From: Cronobacter turicensis z3032
GTDB lineage: Bacteria; Pseudomonadota; Gammaproteobacteria; Enterobacterales; Enterobacteriaceae
Reading direction: 5' to 3'
Assembly (NCBI GenBank): GCA_000027065.2
Contig: FN543094.1
Coordinates: 1 to 64,000 of the forward strand
DNA: 64,000 bases
Position 1 is the first letter of the stretch, and the number at the start of each line of letters is the position of its first letter. The translations under genes and the position numbers were made by a program. A model generated the notes under the pieces. That model saw only the letters and a list, made by a program, of their open reading frames with translations, was not told the DNA's origin and ran no database searches. Below are positions 8,532 through 17,225 of this stretch, one piece after another.

Positions 8532-8626
8532 AGCCGCACCTGTAGAAAATAGCTGTGAAAAACCCCAAAACAAGCCTGAAAAAGACACCCAAGCGTAAAA
8601 ATTATTCGCTATTGTCCACTCACACC

Positions 8627-8643
8627 GTTAAGAGAACATTAAG
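8627..8643 (-). promoter_or_regulatory. PmrA (BasR) box upstream of mig-14
   Basis: On the minus strand the sequence is CTTAAT-GTTCT-CTTAAC, matching the PmrA direct repeat with one deviation in the last base. It is 96 bases upstream of the mig-14 ATG and oriented toward it. An AT-rich CAATAG/AATAAT stretch follows and could contain the -10 element. Confidence 0.6.
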
Positions 8644-8870
8644 CTCGCCTGCAGCGTCATCCGCTTGCATGGCATCGCGAGTGCAGATGTGGCCAATCAG
8701 AAGGTATCAGTTACACAGAAGTCGTCGTCTGAGCTGCTTATGCTGGCTGGCGGTTCGCCAGTGAGGGGCAGTGTGGCGGGCCGGGCGACTATCGCGATGA
8801 GATATGCCCTGAAGGGAGCGTTAATATCAGCGACCTCCTCAGCCGCACCATAAGCCGTGTTGTCGACAGG

Positions 8871-8890
8871 GTTATAGTGCGTTATAGTGT
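8871..8890 (+). promoter_or_regulatory. tandem 10-bp repeat in the higBA promoter
   Basis: GTTATAGTG(C/T) occurs twice in direct tandem, 35 bases before the higB ATG. Each copy contains a TATAGT -10-like hexamer. The 10-base period places both copies on the same DNA face, as expected for an autoregulatory HigA operator overlapping the promoter. Confidence 0.45.
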
Positions 8891-8924
8891 TTACATAATG
8901 TGAACGAAAGAAGGGAATCTCTCA

Positions 8925-9236
8925 ATGCACGTCATTTCCAAAGAGCCCTTTGAACAAGCGGCACGGCTCTTTCCAAACGACGCCACAGCCATAAAGGCGC
9001 TGTATCGCCTGGTATGCGAAACAGATTTTAAATCGCCTGATGAACTTCGCGCCGCCGTGCCAAGTCTCGACAATTTTAAGTACCGTAACAAATGGTGGGT
9101 TTTAGATGTGGGTGGCAACAACCTGAGGGTCATCGCCTATATCAACTTCGTGAATAAACGCTTCTACGTGAAGCATATCGCGACCCACGCTGAATACGAT
9201 AAGCTGACTCGCTACTATCGGGAGAACAAAGAATGA
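8925..9236 (+). CDS. higB: type II toxin HigB, RelE-superfamily mRNA interferase
   Basis: 103 residues, the length of E. coli HigB (YgjN). Shared segments are AVPSLDNFKYRNKWWVLDVGGNNLRVIAYI and KHIATHAEYDKL, cited here as two separate blocks. Family members cleave mRNA in the ribosomal A site. The toxin gene comes first and overlaps the antitoxin gene by four bases (ATGA), the normal higBA order. The promoter repeats just upstream suggest repression by the HigBA complex. Confidence 0.92.
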   Translation: MHVISKEPFEQAARLFPNDATAIKALYRLVCETDFKSPDELRAAVPSLDNFKYRNKWWVLDVGGNNLRVIAYINFVNKRFYVKHIATHAEYDKLTRYYRENKE

Positions 9237-9652
9237 TCGCCGACACCACTAAAGCTATCGAAGCAACAAAACAACTGGTAGCGGCTGTCCCTCTGTTGGG
9301 GGGGAGCTCCTCCGAGAAGGACTACCGTGACGCGCTGGCGCTGGTGGATTACCTGATTGACCACGACGATGAAAACCCGCTGATCGACATTCTGGCAGCC
9401 AAAATCGCCGACTACGAAGAGAACAGCGAGCGCTTTGCCGAGTTCAACAAAGAGGTTGGAGAAATGCCGGTTGGCGTCGCGCTGCTGCGCACGCTGATTG
9501 ACCAGCATAAGCTGTCCTACGCCGACCTGAAGGAGGAAATTGGCTCTAAATCGCTGGTAAGCCAGATCCTTTCCGGTCAGCGCTCCCTGACTATCTCGCA
9601 CATCAAGGCGCTTTCCGCTCGCTTCGGCGTTAAGCCACAATGGTTCCTGTGA
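9233..9652 (+). CDS. higA: antitoxin HigA (Xre-type HTH)
   Basis: 139 residues. The N-terminal half binds the toxin (YRDALALVDYLIDHDDENPL) and the C-terminal half is a lambda-repressor-type HTH, with LSYADLKEEIGSKSLVSQIL forming helices 2 and 3 and LSARFGVKPQWFL at the end. It neutralises HigB and represses the operon. The ATG overlaps the higB stop, giving coupled translation. Confidence 0.92.
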   Translation: MIADTTKAIEATKQLVAAVPLLGGSSSEKDYRDALALVDYLIDHDDENPLIDILAAKIADYEENSERFAEFNKEVGEMPVGVALLRTLIDQHKLSYADLKEEIGSKSLVSQILSGQRSLTISHIKALSARFGVKPQWFL

Positions 9653-9665
9653 TATAGCCACTTCC

Positions 9666-9689
9666 AGCCCGCGAAACGGCGGGCTTTTT
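9666..9689 (+). terminator. rho-independent terminator of higBA
   Basis: A stem AGCCCGC/GCGGGCT with a short loop is followed by TTTTTA, 14 bases after the higA stop. Confidence 0.85.
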
Positions 9690-9820
9690 ATTGCCATCCA
9701 CCAAAAACATTGACTCACGTGAAATAGCTTTCGGCAGAAAGCCTCGCATACCGGCGCTGATAAGACGCTTTTTATTTTCCTAAGGACGGCACAAGCCCGC
9801 GCGCCGGGCAGATGCGCGCG

Positions 9821-10177
9821 TCAGAGTAGCGTGGTTTTTAACCCGAGCACCTGCCACTGCCCGTGACGATTAACCCAGGTGCGGAAATGGTGAAAACGGC
9901 CATTCAGCGGCGCACCGGCGTAGGTGCCCGTGATGGCCACGCAGGTATCGACAATAATGCAGTGGTCGCTTTCCTGAGCCTGAAAAGATTCACGCTCAAT
10001 CGCCTGAATCGTAATAGCGCCGCTGGTATGCAGCCCGATATCCTGAGCCTTGGTGACGCGCTGGCCGGCGTGATTGATAAAGAGCAGATCGTCGGCGATT
10101 AACGCCATAAGGGCCGTCACGTCGGAATTTTTCATGGCGGTGAAAAGCGTATCTTCGAGTTGTAGCGGCAGGTTCAT
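9821..10177 (-). CDS. NTF2-like (SnoaL/DUF4440) protein
   Basis: 118 residues from the ATG at 10177. The N-terminal helix FTAMKNSDVTALMALIADDLLFIN and the C-terminal strands FRTWVNRHGQWQVLGLKTT are typical of the DUF4440 cone-shaped NTF2 fold. Such proteins bind or isomerise small molecules, and the substrate is unknown. The gene is monocistronic. Confidence 0.8.
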   Translation of the reverse strand: MNLPLQLEDTLFTAMKNSDVTALMALIADDLLFINHAGQRVTKAQDIGLHTSGAITIQAIERESFQAQESDHCIIVDTCVAITGTYAGAPLNGRFHHFRTWVNRHGQWQVLGLKTTLL

Positions 10178-10258
10178 GGCGTTTTTTCCTCTGGTATGCG
10201 GCCACATTATCAGCCTGCGCCTGGCGGTAAACCCGTTGAAATTCGTAGGCCACCGCTT

Positions 10259-10702
10259 TCAGCGCGCCGACATCAGCTCAAGCAGCAGTTCCCGCGGGTA
10301 GATAGTTTCACGGGCGAGGGCCAGGGCTTCCTGCGACCACCAGCGGTGATCGTGAATAACGCGCTTTTCATTCGCGCTCCAGCCTGAAAAATCGGTTTCT
10401 TCGTGGTCCACGTGAATAATAAAAAAGCGCTCGTCGGCCAGCACCGTTTCGCCATTCGGCAGCAGCATCGTAAAGGTGCGCTGCGCCACTTCAGGTCCTG
10501 GGGAGGCGCGCACGATGCCGGTCTCTTCCCGTAGCTCGCGTAGTGCCGCCTCTGAGAATGACTCGCCGTCTTCGACGCCGCCGCCCGGCGTCGCCCAGTA
10601 AGAGCGACCAGCAAGCGCGTCGTCGCGGTGGGTAAAGCGAAACAGCAATAAGCGCTGATCGGGGCTCATAATCAGCAATCGTGACGCGGGACGGGTACGC
10701 AT
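10259..10702 (-). CDS. NUDIX hydrolase
   Basis: 147 residues. The Nudix box G-x5-E-x7-REUxEExGU is intact in GGVEDGESFSEAALREL followed by REETGI (residues about 41-63). The family hydrolyses nucleoside diphosphates linked to another moiety, using Mg2+ held by the box glutamates. The substrate cannot be told from sequence. It is read alone. Confidence 0.88.
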   Translation of the reverse strand: MRTRPASRLLIMSPDQRLLLFRFTHRDDALAGRSYWATPGGGVEDGESFSEAALRELREETGIVRASPGPEVAQRTFTMLLPNGETVLADERFFIIHVDHEETDFSGWSANEKRVIHDHRWWSQEALALARETIYPRELLLELMSAR

Positions 10703-10851
10703 AAGGGCCTTTTTAATGAACGTGGTTAGCGCCGGGCCGAGTATACCGCAAACCGCGCGGCACAGACGCCGATCCTTAATATTGGCAGCCCGGGTCAGTA
10801 CAGCGATGTGTTAATTTAGCGACATAAGTAAATACTCAACGGGAAAATAAA

Positions 10852-11340
10852 ATGAACAAGGATACGCTGGTAACGTTGCTGAAATATAAGCGCTGGGCGG
10901 ATGCCGGCACGCTGGCGTCAGTCAAAGCCGTTGACGCCACGGCGTACCCGGAGAAGCGCCGCCTGATGCAGCGGCTGATGAACCATATTTATGTGGTGGA
11001 CCGTATCTTTCAGGCCAACCTGTCGGGCCAGTCGCATGGCTATACGGCGCTCAACACGCCGGAAACGCCGGATGTTGAAACACTTGAAACGGCGCTGCGC
11101 GACTGTATAGACGGGTATATCGCCCGCGTGAGCGCAATGAACGAGGCGGATTTCGGGGAAACCCTTCGCTTTCAGTTTACCGACGGCAGCCCCGGCGAGA
11201 TGACAGCGCTCGATATGCTCACCCACATGCTTTTCCACGGCACGTATCACCGGGGCGCGGTCGGCTGGCTCGTCGCGGAGTGCGGCGGCGTCGCGTTTAA
11301 AGACGTGCTGACGATTTTCCTGCGCGAACAGCCCCAGTAA
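10852..11340 (+). CDS. DinB family protein
   Basis: 162 residues forming the DinB/YfiT four-helix bundle: LVTLLKYKRWADAGTLASV at the N-terminus, then LMNHIYVVDRIFQANL and LTHMLFHGTYHRGAVGWLV. The three His residues in the latter two helices form the family's divalent-metal site. Members act as metal-dependent thiol transferases or have unknown roles. A promoter may lie in the AT-rich stretch 10810-10850. Confidence 0.85.
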   Translation: MNKDTLVTLLKYKRWADAGTLASVKAVDATAYPEKRRLMQRLMNHIYVVDRIFQANLSGQSHGYTALNTPETPDVETLETALRDCIDGYIARVSAMNEADFGETLRFQFTDGSPGEMTALDMLTHMLFHGTYHRGAVGWLVAECGGVAFKDVLTIFLREQPQ

Positions 11341-11378
11341 TCGGGCCGCCCCACGGGGCGGCGACAGGTTCACCGATG

Positions 11379-12290
11379 TTATTCAGCGGCTCCGGTTTCC
11401 GCCTCCGTCGTCACCCGTTTGCCGATATCTTTGAGCTGTGAATATTTCTCCAGCAGCTGCGGCGCGTCATCCAGGCTCGTGACAAACATCCACATATAGG
11501 TCATCACCGAGTAGATGTGACCGGCGTTAATCGCGGCTGACTGCGTCATCATTACGACTGTAAAGCTGAACAGCAGCGCGGCCAGCACGCCGATGGTGAA
11601 ATACCCCATCGCTTCGCGATCGGAGAGCGTGATGCGCAATTTCGCCAGCAGCTGGTAATGCCGTTGCAGCGCGCGCGGCGCGGCGTGCGTCACCATATCG
11701 ATCTCTTTTTCCAGCCGGTTATTGAGCCTGCCGTATAACGCCTCATTGCGGCGGGTAAACTGCGTGAGAAAACAGGCCTGCACCGCCAGGATCCCCAGAC
11801 ACGCGATCCCCGTCCAGAACTCGATGAGCAGCAGCATGACGGCGGCGCCCGCCATCGACGCCACGGAGGTAATCAGCGTCGGCAGGTGCAGCTCGAAAAA
11901 ATCGACAAATTCCCTTGAGAGCGCGACGCGCGCCGCGATGGTTGAATGACTGAGGCGTTTCTGGCGCTGCGCCAGCACCACCGAGACGGCGAGCCCCGCG
12001 TAAATGCGGGCAAACGTGCGCGTATCCACACTGCGCCGCGTCGCGCCCAGCAGCCAGATAAACAGCACCATCAGCCCGTACAGCATCGCGCTCCGGACAT
12101 TCCCCGCCAGAATGGCGTTAATGCAGATACCCGCCAGCACCGGGTAGAGCAGATAGGTGACATTCTCCGCTATCACCAGAAAGAAGGTAAAAAAGAGCTT
12201 CTTGCGGTGGCGCCGGGCCAGCGTTTTCAGCGTGGCGGCGGCGCTGGAGCCGGGAAGGGCGGTCGGGATATTTACGCTGTGCGTCTTCAT
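11379..12290 (-). CDS. ABC transporter six-TM domain protein without an ATPase domain
   Basis: 303 residues from the ATG at 12290. Six hydrophobic segments follow the exporter-type TMD layout (LFFTFFLVIAENVTYLLYPV, LMVLFIWLLGATRR and so on). The protein stops after the TM domain with TTEAETGAAE, so no nucleotide-binding domain is fused, and none is adjacent. It is divergent from a TetR regulator with GAGCA-N2-TGCTC sites between them, so it is probably the regulated target. How it is energised is unclear. Confidence 0.75.
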   Translation of the reverse strand: MKTHSVNIPTALPGSSAAATLKTLARRHRKKLFFTFFLVIAENVTYLLYPVLAGICINAILAGNVRSAMLYGLMVLFIWLLGATRRSVDTRTFARIYAGLAVSVVLAQRQKRLSHSTIAARVALSREFVDFFELHLPTLITSVASMAGAAVMLLLIEFWTGIACLGILAVQACFLTQFTRRNEALYGRLNNRLEKEIDMVTHAAPRALQRHYQLLAKLRITLSDREAMGYFTIGVLAALLFSFTVVMMTQSAAINAGHIYSVMTYMWMFVTSLDDAPQLLEKYSQLKDIGKRVTTEAETGAAE

Positions 12291-12312
12291 GATTTCTGTT
12301 AATCTTCGGTTA

Positions 12313-12360
12313 GAGCAGATGCTCAAGTGGGGTGGGATGCTATTTGAGCAACTGCTCAAA
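12313..12360. promoter_or_regulatory. two TetR-type operators between the ABC-TM gene and tetR
   Basis: TTTGAGCA-AC-TGCTCAAA at 12343-12360 is a perfect 8+8 inverted repeat. A second copy of the core, GAGCA-GA-TGCTC, lies at 12313-12324. Both sit in the 100-base divergent promoter region, so the TetR protein probably represses both genes. Confidence 0.65.
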
Positions 12361-12390
12361 GTCAATCAGAGAAAAGCAGAGTGAGCTTTC

Positions 12391-12948
12391 GTGAAAGAGA
12401 AAATCATTAACGCGGCGATCGCGCTGTTCCTTGAACAGGGCATTGAAAACGTCAAAACGCGCGATCTGACGGAGCACCTGGGCATTTCGCGCAGCCATAT
12501 CTATCACTATTTCAAAAACTGGCAGGCGCTGTGCGTGGAGTCGATCACCACGTTTCTTGAGAATGAACTGACTGAATTTGTCTCGCGGACGGCGTCGTTA
12601 CCCGCCCGTAAAAGGCTGAAAGCGTTTATCGAAGGCGTGATTTCGCCCACGCCAGATCCGACCGCGAAGCTTTATGGCTCGCTGTGGCAACTTGCAGCCC
12701 ATAACCCGGAATATGCGCACCTGATGGAATCGATACTGGCCCGCTGGCACGACGCGCTGGTGGATATCCTCACGGCAGGCGCACAGGAGGGGGTGTTTCG
12801 TCGCGTTAACGCCGCGCGTTTCGCGAGACAGCTGGACGCGATGCTGTTCGGTTACAGCGATCATCTCTACACGCTGCCTTCTGATGAAGCGTTCCGCCAG
12901 GCGCAGGACGATATCGACGATTTTATCGGGCAGAATTTGCTGGCGTAG
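12391..12948 (+). CDS. TetR/AcrR family regulator
   Basis: 185 residues from a GTG start. The N-terminal HTH is standard: INAAIALFLEQGIENVKTRD followed by LGISRSHIYHYFKNWQAL. The C-terminal ligand-binding domain is unassigned. It is divergent from the six-TM ABC protein, with two matching inverted repeats between them. It most likely represses that gene and itself. Confidence 0.88.
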   Translation: MKEKIINAAIALFLEQGIENVKTRDLTEHLGISRSHIYHYFKNWQALCVESITTFLENELTEFVSRTASLPARKRLKAFIEGVISPTPDPTAKLYGSLWQLAAHNPEYAHLMESILARWHDALVDILTAGAQEGVFRRVNAARFARQLDAMLFGYSDHLYTLPSDEAFRQAQDDIDDFIGQNLLA

Positions 12949-13246
12949 CGGCGCGGGACATCTTTCATCAGCGAGCCTGAGGGATGTGAAAATCCGGTGA
13001 ACGTTCTGGTTCACATTCAGGCCTTTGTCACAAAACGGAAAACTGTAAATCCTTCTGCTTTGTACATGGTCATTCCGCGCGTGGTTGTTAAATCTTTGTA
13101 TACAAAAGAGCCATGGGAAAAGGGTGGGGGACTAATGCGTGAAACGCATCGGTTGATGCGTTTATTACGCTTATTACGTGGTTACTTCTGTTCCAGTCTT
13201 CAGAAAGAGGCACAACCACAAGCGTCAACGACAACGGGAGACATCA
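12949..13246. other. intergenic region before the citA/tcuC remnant
   Basis: No gene is seen in these 298 bases. The palindrome TTTGTATACAAA at 13095-13106 is a possible regulator site left from the lost tricarboxylate locus. Confidence 0.35.
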
Positions 13247-13657
13247 ATGCATTCCGTTATCTCACCTGTAAACACCCGTTCCCGGGCTGGCGCTATCCTG
13301 CGCGTCACGTCCGGGAACTTTCTGGAGCAGTTTGATTTTTTCCTGTTCGGCTTTTATGCCACTTATATCACGCATATGTTTTTTCCGGCGAGCAGCGCCT
13401 TCGCCGCGCTGATGATGACGTTTGCGGTGTTTGGCGCAGGCTTCCTGATGCGCCCCATCGGCGCCATTGTGCTGGGCGCGTATATCGATAAAGTGGGCCG
13501 CCGAAAAGGGCTGATTATGACGCTCTCCATCATGGCGACAGGCACCTTTCTGATTGTGCCGTTCATTTCCGTGCTGCGCCGCAAACTCGAAGAGACGCAG
13601 GAGTTCAGCGCGCGCCGTCTCCAGTTTTTCTATCCGGCGGCTCAGCGCCGACTGTGA
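13247..13657 (+). pseudogene. truncated citrate/tricarballylate proton symporter (CitA/TcuC-like)
   Basis: The N-terminal third of a CitA-type MFS carrier is present: [40 protein letters not shown] and [20 protein letters not shown]. It then jumps in frame from TFLIV straight to [20 protein letters not shown], which in intact proteins lies roughly 100 residues further on. After that it is cut off in unrelated residues. The repeated L-I-V at the junction suggests a deletion between short repeats. The tail overlaps the end of the opposing lysR gene. Confidence 0.78.
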
Positions 13658-14559
13658 AAGGCAGATGGACTCCGCCGCGCTCCGGTGTCCCAGTGGGCTT
13701 TCAGAAAATCGACAAAGCAGCGGATACGCGGCGAGAGATAACGGCTGGTTTGCCAGAGCGCCGAAAACGCGCCCCGCCGTTCGCAGCAGCCCGGCATGAC
13801 TTCCTGAAGCTCGCCGCGGGTAAGCAGCGAATTGACAATAAAATCGGGCACGTAACAGATGCCCATCCCGGCGACGGCCGCGCGTATCATCGCTTCGATG
13901 TTATTGACCGTAAGGGCAGACGGCGCGCCTGTCATCGTCAGGCCCGTCAGTTCCCAGGGCTGGATCAGCCCGGTCGACGGAAAGCGAAACAGAATGCAGC
14001 GGTGCTTTTTTAGCGCATCTGGTGTCTGTGGCGCGCCATGTTCCGCAAGATAAACAGGGCTTGCACACAGGACGAAACGGAAGTGACCAAGTGTGGTGGC
14101 GGTAAGGCGCGAATCGGCCATCTCGCCGCTGCGGATAGCCACATCAAAACCTTCATCCACCAGATTGACCAGCCTGTCGCTGAAATCGAGCTCGATATCG
14201 ATCTCGGGATAGCGGGCGGCGAACGCCGGTAAAAAGGGCATCAGCAGATGATACCCAATGACCGGCAGAGAAATGCGCAGCCTGCCGGACGGGGTGTCTG
14301 TGGCGGACGTTAACTCCGCTTCCGCCTCGCGCAACTGTTCAAGCGCAGGGCGACAGCGCGCCAGCAGCGTCGCGCCTTCAGCGGTGAGGCTTACGCTCCG
14401 GGTGCTGCGGTTAAAAAGCCGCACGCCCAGCTTTTGCTCAAGGCGGGCCACGTTTTTCCCGACGGCGGAAGCTGAAATACCCAGCACGCGCGCGGCCTGG
14501 GTAAAGCTCAGCGTCTCGGCGGTGCGAACAAACGAGGCCAGCGCTGTAAAACTGTCCAT
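13642..14559 (-). CDS. LysR family transcriptional regulator
   Basis: 305 residues from the ATG at 14559; an in-frame TTG at 14568 is less likely. N-terminal winged [23 protein letters not shown] and [20 protein letters not shown]. The C-terminal effector domain includes [20 protein letters not shown] and [20 protein letters not shown]. It is divergent from a 14-TM exporter 100 bases away and probably regulates it. The end of the gene abuts the citA-type pseudogene. Confidence 0.9.
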   Translation of the reverse strand: MDSFTALASFVRTAETLSFTQAARVLGISASAVGKNVARLEQKLGVRLFNRSTRSVSLTAEGATLLARCRPALEQLREAEAELTSATDTPSGRLRISLPVIGYHLLMPFLPAFAARYPEIDIELDFSDRLVNLVDEGFDVAIRSGEMADSRLTATTLGHFRFVLCASPVYLAEHGAPQTPDALKKHRCILFRFPSTGLIQPWELTGLTMTGAPSALTVNNIEAMIRAAVAGMGICYVPDFIVNSLLTRGELQEVMPGCCERRGAFSALWQTSRYLSPRIRCFVDFLKAHWDTGARRSPSAFHSRR

Positions 14560-14662
14560 GATTATCAACTTTCTATCCGTAATGAATGGATTTCCAGTCT
14601 ATTTATCATTACCGCTGTCCGCAATAGTCTGAGCGTGTTCAATCATCGTCTAAGGCCAGGCT

Positions 14663-16168
14663 ATGTCTGTAAATACATATTTTCGGGTGGCGAACGCCAC
14701 TAACGTCGCCGCGCTGGCGGTGCTCTTTGCTGCGCTGATCCTGCCGCTGAGCTTTACCGGCGGCGTCGCCACCACGCCTGCTATCGGGCATTCGCTTGGC
14801 GGCAGCGCGCTGGCGCTCGCCTGGCTGACTAACGGTTTCATGCTGACGTTCGGCGGCTCGCTGCTGGCGGCGGGGGTCATGGCCGACAAAATGGGCAGGA
14901 AGCGCGTTTTCACTGGCGGGCTGCTGCTGTTTTTCTTAAGTTGCCTGGCGGTCTGCGTGGCCAGGAGCACCGTTGCGATTGGCGCGTTGCGCGCCGTCCA
15001 GGGGATCGCCGCGGCGATGACGCTGGCCGGCGGTAGCGCGATGCTGGCGCAGCTGTTCAGCGGGCCGGCGCGCACGCGCGTGTTCGGCATTCTCGGCACG
15101 ATGTTCGGGGCAGGGCTGGCGTTCGGCCCGCCGATCGCGGGCGTTGTTATTGAGCAGTTCGGCTGGCGATGGCTCTATGCGCTGCTGGCCCTGCTCGCCG
15201 GGATGAGCGCGCTGACGGGCGCGGTTTTCCTGCCTCTCGCCCGTAAACCTGACGCAATGCGCGCCGATGTGCCAGGGCTTGCGTTGTTCAGCCTCTGTCT
15301 GGTGTTTTTCACGATCGCGCTGCTGTTGATCCCACGGTATGGCATCGTCTCCGGGCCGGTCATCGCCCTGCTGCTGGCGACGCTTGTATCCGCGAAAATC
15401 TTTGTCGTTCGGTGCCGGCGCGCCACGCAACCGGTGCTGGAACTCACTTTACTGTGTAATGCGCGTTTTGCGGGCATCCTGGTGTTGCCGCTCGCGACCT
15501 GCTGCTGTTATGTCGTCTGGTTGATCCTGCTGCCGCTGCGGTTTACCGGCGCCGACGCGCTGAGCGCTACCGCCAGCGGCCTGTATATGATGGCGTTGAC
15601 GCTGCCGGTGCTGCTGCTGCCGGGCGTGGCGGCGACGCTGACGCGCTGGATCAGCGCGGGTCATCTGGCCGCCTCCGGGCTGTTGATCGCCGCCGTGGGG
15701 CTGGCGCTGCTGGGCCAGGCCTTGCAGGGCGGGAGCGTGCCGCTGCTGATGGCGGCGCTCGTTATCACCGGCACAGGCTCGGCGCTGCCCTGGGGGCTGA
15801 TGGATGGTCTTGCGGTCTCAGGCGTGCCGGTAGAGAAAGCCGGGATGGCGGCAGGCTTGTTTAATACAGTGCGGGTGGCGGGCGAAGGCGTGGCGCTGGT
15901 GGGCGTAATGGCCTTTCTCGCCGCGGCGAACCAACAAACGCTCGCCGCGACGGGGTATCCGGCGCAGACCATCGCCCGCGCCGCCGAATGGCTGGGTAAC
16001 GGTCATCTTCAGCAGGCGCAGTCGCTGCTGCCGGGTGCGCCCCGCGCGCTGCTTTACCACAGCCTGAACCATGCGTACCTGCTGCTGTGCAACGCGCTGG
16101 CTGTGCTGACCCTGCTTTGCGCCGCCATCGTGTGGAAAACGCTGCGGGGCGGGAAGACTGACGGGTAA
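14663..16168 (+). CDS. MFS transporter, DHA2 (14-TM) drug exporter type
   Basis: 501 residues with about fourteen hydrophobic helices, the length of EmrB/QacA-type carriers. Motif A in the TM2-3 loop is GVMADKMGRKRVF. Motif C-like glycines are in GTMFGAGLAFGPPIAGVVIE in TM5, typical of drug/H+ antiporters. No membrane-fusion partner (EmrA) is adjacent, so it acts alone. It is divergent from a LysR regulator. Substrate unknown. Confidence 0.87.
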   Translation: MSVNTYFRVANATNVAALAVLFAALILPLSFTGGVATTPAIGHSLGGSALALAWLTNGFMLTFGGSLLAAGVMADKMGRKRVFTGGLLLFFLSCLAVCVARSTVAIGALRAVQGIAAAMTLAGGSAMLAQLFSGPARTRVFGILGTMFGAGLAFGPPIAGVVIEQFGWRWLYALLALLAGMSALTGAVFLPLARKPDAMRADVPGLALFSLCLVFFTIALLLIPRYGIVSGPVIALLLATLVSAKIFVVRCRRATQPVLELTLLCNARFAGILVLPLATCCCYVVWLILLPLRFTGADALSATASGLYMMALTLPVLLLPGVAATLTRWISAGHLAASGLLIAAVGLALLGQALQGGSVPLLMAALVITGTGSALPWGLMDGLAVSGVPVEKAGMAAGLFNTVRVAGEGVALVGVMAFLAAANQQTLAATGYPAQTIARAAEWLGNGHLQQAQSLLPGAPRALLYHSLNHAYLLLCNALAVLTLLCAAIVWKTLRGGKTDG

Positions 16169-16176
16169 GCCGCCGC

Positions 16177-16445
16177 TTACAGATGCTGCGCCTCGACGAC
16201 CTGAAGGATTTCCTTGATTTCGAAGAAATCATTCCAGAACGGGGTGTCGCGCAGCGCTTCAGTAAAGGCCTGCCAGACGGCATGGCTTTCAGCCTCCCAC
16301 ATCCAGATATCGGAAATCCGCGCGGAGTAAAATTCGGTATCGAAATAGCGAAGCCTGAGCGCGCCCTGCTACTGACTGAGTAAGGGCGCAAGGTGGGTGG
16401 CAATAGTGCGTTGGCGTGAAGCCAGCGGGGCATGCCTCGATGGCA
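16177..16445 (-). pseudogene. darcynin-family remnant with an in-frame stop
   Basis: On the minus strand the frame ending at TAA 16177-16179 reads LRLRYFDTEFYSARISDIWM, then a Trp-rich stretch and TPFWNDFFEIKEILQVVEAQ, matching the C-terminal half of darcynin proteins. Just upstream, in the same frame, TAG at 16369-16371 interrupts a segment (THLAPLLSQ-stop-QGALRL) that also aligns. Further upstream the N-terminal start is not recognisable. The gene is dead unless the stop is read through. Confidence 0.6.
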
Positions 16446-16805
16446 TGACTGACGCGCCCATGGCTTATGCGTTTTCGCGCCCCGCGCTTGCGCGCACGCT
16501 GGATGTGCAGGAGACCGCCCCGAAATTTCTGGCGCATCATGGCGGCGCTACACCACTGTGTCGCTTCTGCGCCTGAACTGAGTGATACGGCAGCGTGGGA
16601 TGTTATCGCGCTGGCGCAGGGCATGATTGCCGTGGCCATCGCGCGCCGCATTCGGTTATCTCGGCTGGACGATGTGAGCGCCATTAAGGCGTTTGCGGGC
16701 GAGGATTATCAGGTGGCGGTAACCTGTCCCGACGATGAACAGTTCGGGCGGCTCTCCGAACCGTGGGTCTTTCAGCACGACGTTGAGACTATTGCAGCGC
16801 TGTAA
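16445..16805 (+). pseudogene. frameshifted gene of unknown family
   Basis: From ATG 16445 the frame reads MTDAPMAYAFSRPALARTLD and runs through QETAPKFLAHHGGATPLCRF to a stop near 16575. A second frame begins within it and continues as LSDTAAWDVIALAQGMIAVA and PDDEQFGRLSEPWVFQHDVE to 16805. The compositions fit one interrupted protein. I do not recognise the family. It lies head to head with the darcynin remnant, in a small zone of decay. Confidence 0.45.
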
Positions 16806-16847
16806 TACAAGGGGCATCAGACAAGGCAGGGCAGACGACATAAAGAA

Positions 16848-16882
16848 AAAAGCCAGCCGGAGTGAGAGACGGGCTGGCTTTT
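16848..16882. terminator. bidirectional terminator downstream of ariR
   Basis: A perfect 11-bp stem AAAAGCCAGCC/GGCTGGCTTTT has a loop of about 13 bases. It lies 25 bases past the ariR stop and ends transcription of the ycgZ-ymgA-ariR unit on the minus strand. It can also act on the plus strand. Confidence 0.85.
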
Positions 16883-16906
16883 AACCGAAGAAATTAAACG
16901 TCAGTG

Positions 16907-17185
16907 TCAGATGTCGTCCAGCGTATGATCGACAACGATTTCCAGCGTCTTGCGGATGACGTCGGCCATCACCACGTCATCCGTGGTTTCCAGCACGCCA
17001 ATCAACTGTAAAATAATCGCTTTGTGGGTCAGGTGACCGTCGGTGGCGAGGATGTTGCTCACGACAGCGCCCAGCAGGGCGGCTTCCTGAGCCAGCATGT
17101 CACCGGCATTACGAAAATATTCAGACAGTGCCGTGTCGGGCAGATCCGCCTGCAAATCAGTGGGGTTAAGCATCACCTGGCTCAT
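16907..17185 (-). CDS. ariR: AriR (YmgB) family biofilm/acid-resistance regulator
   Basis: 92 residues, close to E. coli AriR (88 aa). Shared features are the central ALSEYFRNAGDMLAQEAALL and the C-terminal ETTDDV, ADVIRKTLEIV and a terminal hydrophobic-Asp pattern. In E. coli, AriR is a small dimeric alpha-helical protein that lowers biofilm and supports acid resistance. It is induced by blue light through BluF/BluR. It is last in the minus-strand operon after ycgZ and ymgA. There is no ymgC after it. Confidence 0.9.
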   Translation of the reverse strand: MSQVMLNPTDLQADLPDTALSEYFRNAGDMLAQEAALLGAVVSNILATDGHLTHKAIILQLIGVLETTDDVVMADVIRKTLEIVVDHTLDDI

Positions 17186-17225
17186 GTACTGGCACCGTGT
17201 TTAGATTGAAAGTGGCTGAATGTAG

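Larger units (their letters stand above)
8532..8924. other. mig-14/higB divergent intergenic region
   Basis: This 393-base region holds the PmrA box for mig-14 at its left and the tandem repeats of the higBA promoter at its right. The short frame in between (8665-8853) has no family features and is taken as noncoding. Confidence 0.55.
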
